Assembly (NCBI GenBank): GCA_023374025.1
Contig: SIJG01000068.1
Coordinates: 8,135-72,134, forward strand
DNA length: 64,000 nt
From: Heterodera schachtii
Lineage: Eukaryota; Nematoda; Chromadorea; Rhabditida; Heteroderidae
Reading direction: 5' to 3'
Shown here: piece after piece, positions 61,145 through 64,000 of the stretch
How the letters are laid out: each line of letters begins with the position of its first letter
How positions within the stretch are numbered: the first letter of the stretch is position 1
Position numbers and translations under genes: made by a program
The notes under the pieces: model-generated
The model's input: the letters and a program-made list of their open reading frames with translations, nothing else
Told to the model about the DNA's origin: nothing
Databases searched by the model: none

Positions 61145-62225
61145 TCAGCAGGAAAGTGCCATTCGCGCCAAACATTCCCCAGTGAAAATGATTGCCAACA
61201 ATGCTAAAAATAAATGTTTTATTTTATACAAAAACCATCAAAAAAAAATCACACCGATTCCAATCACAATGATAAATGACGAGTGCACAATTTCGGCACA
61301 ATCGTTTCCATGCCAGAAATATTAAAAGGCACAAAAATCTCTTAAATGAATAATTCTAATTTAAATTGATTGAAATTTCTATTCCCATATATTAATCGTG
61401 ATTGCTTTGGAGTTTAAAAAGGAAAAACATAAATAGAAATAAAAAAAATTTTTAAGCGAATTTTTCAACAAAAAATTTCTTAATTTTTTAATTATTCAAT
61501 TTATATATAAAAATATATAAAGCGCTTCGCATATTTAACTGAATAAAGCATTTTTTTCTTTTACTTTTATGTATAGCTTTTTTTTTTTGCACCAATTGTA
61601 AGAAGTTTGGCACATAAAAATTTCATTCCGAATTTGTCACCACTAAAAAATTGAATCCAGAATTTGGCACTTTTATAATTATCTATTTCCATAAATAGTC
61701 GTGATTACTCTTGGAGTTTATAAGGGAGATACAAAAACTATAAATAAAAAACTTTTATACTTATTTTGCAACAAAAAATTACTATCGAATTATATATTTT
61801 TTGCACCAATTATGACACGTTTGGCACCAAAAAATTTATTTTGAATTTGGCAGCACTTAAAAAATGAATTCCAAATTTGGCACTTTTGAAACTAAACAAT
61901 CTCATTCCTAATTAATCACCAAGCTTCTGCTCTCCACCATTTTTGCTCTCCTTTGTTGTGGCTTTGGTTGTTGTTGGTGGCATAACCACAGGAAAATCCT
62001 TGTTGCCCTCCAATTTTTCCGAAATAGTGCAAGGGTTGCATTTGTAAACGCCATATTTTAACTCAAATGACTTGGTATCTCCGTTATAATTGGTTTCACA
62101 TTGCTCGTTGGTGCTTCCTGTTTTATCCTGACAAAACTCAATTGACAACCAAAGTCCAACTTCTTGGGCACATAATGTTGCGTTTTCAGAATAATGTTAT
62201 GAATAATAGGTCAAATAACGACCAT
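61145..62225 (-). pseudogene. Decayed small cysteine-rich membrane or secreted protein, Ly6-like
   Basis: Exon-like 62225-61912 follows a strong acceptor (CTTCTCTGCTTTTCAG). It reads GRYLTYYS, an in-frame TAA, then HYSENATLCAQEVGLWL, SIEFCQDKTGSTNEQC, YGVYKCNPCTISEKL, a Thr-rich linker (PPTTTKATTKES) and stop. Further along, 61320-61236 reads HGNDCAEIVHSS, then FIIVIGIGVIFFD. It splices (GATG/GTTTTT to TTTTTAG/CATTG) in phase to 61203-61145, reading ALLAIIFTGECLARMALSC and stop, i.e. a terminal hydrophobic helix. The spacing of cysteines and the CxGNDC-type end recall nematode ET-module/Ly6 proteins, but this is tentative. The in-frame stop and the missing acceptor before 61320 suggest decay, or two separate remnants. 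Confidence 0.4.
61375..61905. repeat. Tandem duplication of about 300 bp
   Basis: Two adjacent copies share CGTGATTGCTTTGGAGTTTA / CGTGATTACTCTTGGAGTTT, CAACAAAAAATT, TTTTTTGCACCAATT, AGTTTGGCAC / CGTTTGGCACC, and a final AAATTTGGCACTTTT. It lies between the two exon groups of the decayed cysteine-rich gene. Confidence 0.65.
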
Positions 62226-62254
62226 CTGAAAAGCAGAGAAGAATAATCACTAGG

Positions 62255-63245
62255 GTTATAAATTGTATGATTTTGCATATTTTTTCTGCGCATATGCTAT
62301 GAAGAAAGGGGCTTGAATTAGCATTTCTGCGTTAAAATTTTTTGATTTGGTGAAGGTTTTTAGTGCATGAAAAGCATATTTTGGGGGGTTTTCGAGAATA
62401 AATACATATTTTACCATTTTAGAGCATATTTCAGTCATTTTTGTAAATTTTGATAAGAAAAATGCAATAAAAATGAAAAATACAACCCTAAGGATCGACC
62501 TTTTTATGGAATTTAAAAATACATCCTTGAAAATCGAAAAATTTTGAATTTTTTGTAAAAATTTTGAAAAAAAGTTGTTTATGTCAAAAATGTAATTATG
62601 ATTTAGCATATAATAAAATTAAAAAAAAAATCGAAATTACATTTATAAATTTGGAAAATCATGATGTTTTTGTCTAAAAAAGCTCCTTAGCCATTGTTTT
62701 AGAGTCTCTAAGATTTCAAAATTTGACCTAAAAATTGCCTTTTTTCAATGAAAACTGAAGAAAAATATCAAAATTTTCCAATATTTCTCCCGCGGCGCCT
62801 ATCGCGGTAAGAGCTGAACTCCGTCTCAGCAAAGTTCAAAAATTGTTTTTATTTGTTGATAAAACTCAGCAAACTCAAAAGCTTTAAATGTTTAGAAGAT
62901 TCGACATTCTCTATAATAAAAAGTTATATTGATTCATTTTGATTAGACGGAGTTGATCCGTTCCGTTATATCGGTACCGCCGGACCTCAAAAACATAATT
63001 TTTTTCATAAAAAATTGGCTTTTTTGGATAAAATGTGTTAGAGGCACTTGTCGGCGCCGCCGGTGAAAAAAAAATATATTTGGATTAATTTCATTTAAAT
63101 TTCTGATTCCCGAGTCGAGAAATTTTTCGGCTTTTTTGGGGTCTCGGTTCTCGTATCGTTTTCCGGGGTCATTTCTCGGTTCTCGTATCGTTTCTCGGGG
63201 TCATTTCTCGGTTCCAGGTAAAAATCACTTCTCGCACAGCCCTAG
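62255..63245. mobile_element. TAGGG-type element complex with nested insertion
   Basis: The left part begins CTAGGGTTATAAATTG near 62252 and repeats GCATATTTT words. The interior at 62788 and 62970-62988 holds the GC palindrome, split by a separate insertion, with related pieces at 63046-63062 and 63290-63312. At 63110-63225 TTCTCGGTTCTCGTATCG is iterated and closes with CTCGCACAGCCCTAG, a TAGGGCTGTGCGAG terminus. Two overlapping or nested elements are likely. Limits are approximate. Confidence 0.4.
62805..62968. mobile_element. Small TIR element nested in a palindrome
   Basis: A 164-bp insertion splits GGCGCCTATCG/GTACCGCCGG. Its ends are related inverted repeats: left GCTGAACTCCGTCTC, right AGACGGAGTTGATCCGTTCC. 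A 5-bp direct repeat TATCG (62800-62804 and 62969-62973) flanks it. It is too short to encode anything. Confidence 0.65.
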
Positions 63246-63544
63246 TCAATTTGTTAAGAAAAATGTGAGTTCTTTTTTTGGGGTGGCATGGGCGGTGCCA
63301 TTGGCGCTGCCAGGAGAAAAATTAGAAATTTTTGCCTTTTTTAAACAGATTTTCACTGAGAATTTTCATGTTAAATTTAGCAAAAATTAATGATTTTTTG
63401 ACAAAATGCCAAAAATTAGAATTTTTCAAAAATCCCGATTTCCAAACACAATCTTGGAAATAAGTACAGTTAAAATTTTCCAAGAACAAAAGCCGAAATC
63501 CAAGTATGTACTTGGCATCCAATTACGAATCCGAGCCTTGGTTA

Positions 63545-63725
63545 AAAGTAGAGTTCGGGTACGGACCGGATCCGTATACGGATTTTTACGGTTCCGTAGT
63601 CCGTAATCCGTATTTTTTTGGGCCGATACGGATTTTTACGGAGTACGGATTTTCCGGATTTTTAGTCCGTACGTCCGTAATCCGTATGGGTGCCTTGTCC
63701 GTAGTCCTGATCCTGATCCGTATTT
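63545..63725. repeat. ATCCGTATACGGAT iterated patch
   Basis: TACGGATTTT, ATCCGTA and CGTACGTCCGTAATCCGTA words recur about twelve times in both orientations. GAGCCTTGG just upstream (63532) resembles a CCAAGGCTC terminus. GGCATATTTTAGTGCATATTT words follow at 63770-63845, repeating the motif seen near 62280, so the outer element may continue past this patch. Open frames on this patch are artefacts. Confidence 0.5.
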
Positions 63726-64000
63726 TCTCAAAATACCGAATTCTAGTTAAAAGCCATTTTTGGCAGTTTTTAAGGCATATTTTAGTGCATATTTGGACAT
63801 TTTTCAGGTTTTTAGGGCATATTTGAGGGATTTTTAGAGCATATTTTATGTAGAATTAAAAAAAATTTTATGAATAAGAAATAATTTTTTTCTTCAATTT
63901 GTTTTTATTTAAAATATATTTGAATTTATTTTTTTTCGTCAAAATTTTAAACATCAACAAAAAAATTTTTGGATTTTTTTTTGCGGTTTTACGTAACTCA

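Noticed and set aside
1..64000. CRISPR array, bacterial operon, riboswitch or prophage
   Set aside because: Repeats are not of direct-repeat/spacer form, genes have spliceosomal introns, and no prokaryotic ribosome-binding sites are present.

Overview
This is a very AT-rich eukaryotic window with one 907-base assembly gap. It is best explained as a plant-parasitic nematode of the Hoplolaimoidea (cyst or reniform nematode group). The reasons are: short introns with TTTCAG-type acceptors; acceptor sites just upstream of start codons, as in spliced-leader trans-splicing; a degenerate 18S gene whose 3' flank resembles heteroderid ITS1 as I remember it; and short globin, MRT4-like and HTH genes in a sea of AT-rich DNA. 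The genus is an inference and was not tested by a search.

Layout. 1-18 kb is almost gene-free: AT-rich DNA, one broken coding-like exon pair (1.2-1.5 kb), a 20-bp minisatellite, and several non-autonomous DNA transposons. 18.7-23.8 kb holds a large inverted duplication that carries the last exon of a membrane protein, with its acceptor intact in one copy and lost in the other. 24-32 kb is AT-rich with nothing firm. 32.4-34 kb is a degenerate rDNA fragment on the minus strand (5' ETS, an 18S reduced to about 0.75 kb, ITS1). 34.2-35.6 kb is a partly duplicated, broken MRT4-like gene. 36.27-38.20 kb is a composite element: two roughly 340-bp inverted repeats, each with a tRNA-like A-box/B-box module, enclosing two small convergent genes. 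38-44 kb is AT-rich, with a cluster of ATTCACGG motifs and the gap.

44.8-52.6 kb is the gene-rich part, all on the minus strand: a coding region interrupted by a transposon; a cysteine-containing terminal exon; a four-exon gene with three helix-turn-helix units, one per exon; an acidic gene with repeated psi-K-x-E motifs about 90 bp upstream of it (operon-like spacing); and a complete five-exon globin gene (232 codons) with an N-terminal Met-Gly-Asn-Ala-Cys lipidation signal. Introns of the globin and HTH genes have taken up hAT-like elements and, in the globin gene, a tRNA-derived SINE. 52.7-64 kb is duplicated non-coding DNA, transposons and a decayed small cysteine-rich membrane/secreted gene.

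The main unusual theme is the mobile DNA. At least two transposon types, one with CAGGG/TAGGG ends and one with GGTGCT ends (8-bp target duplications where both ends are visible), share conserved internal cores, but each copy has its own short motif repeated many times next to its termini.
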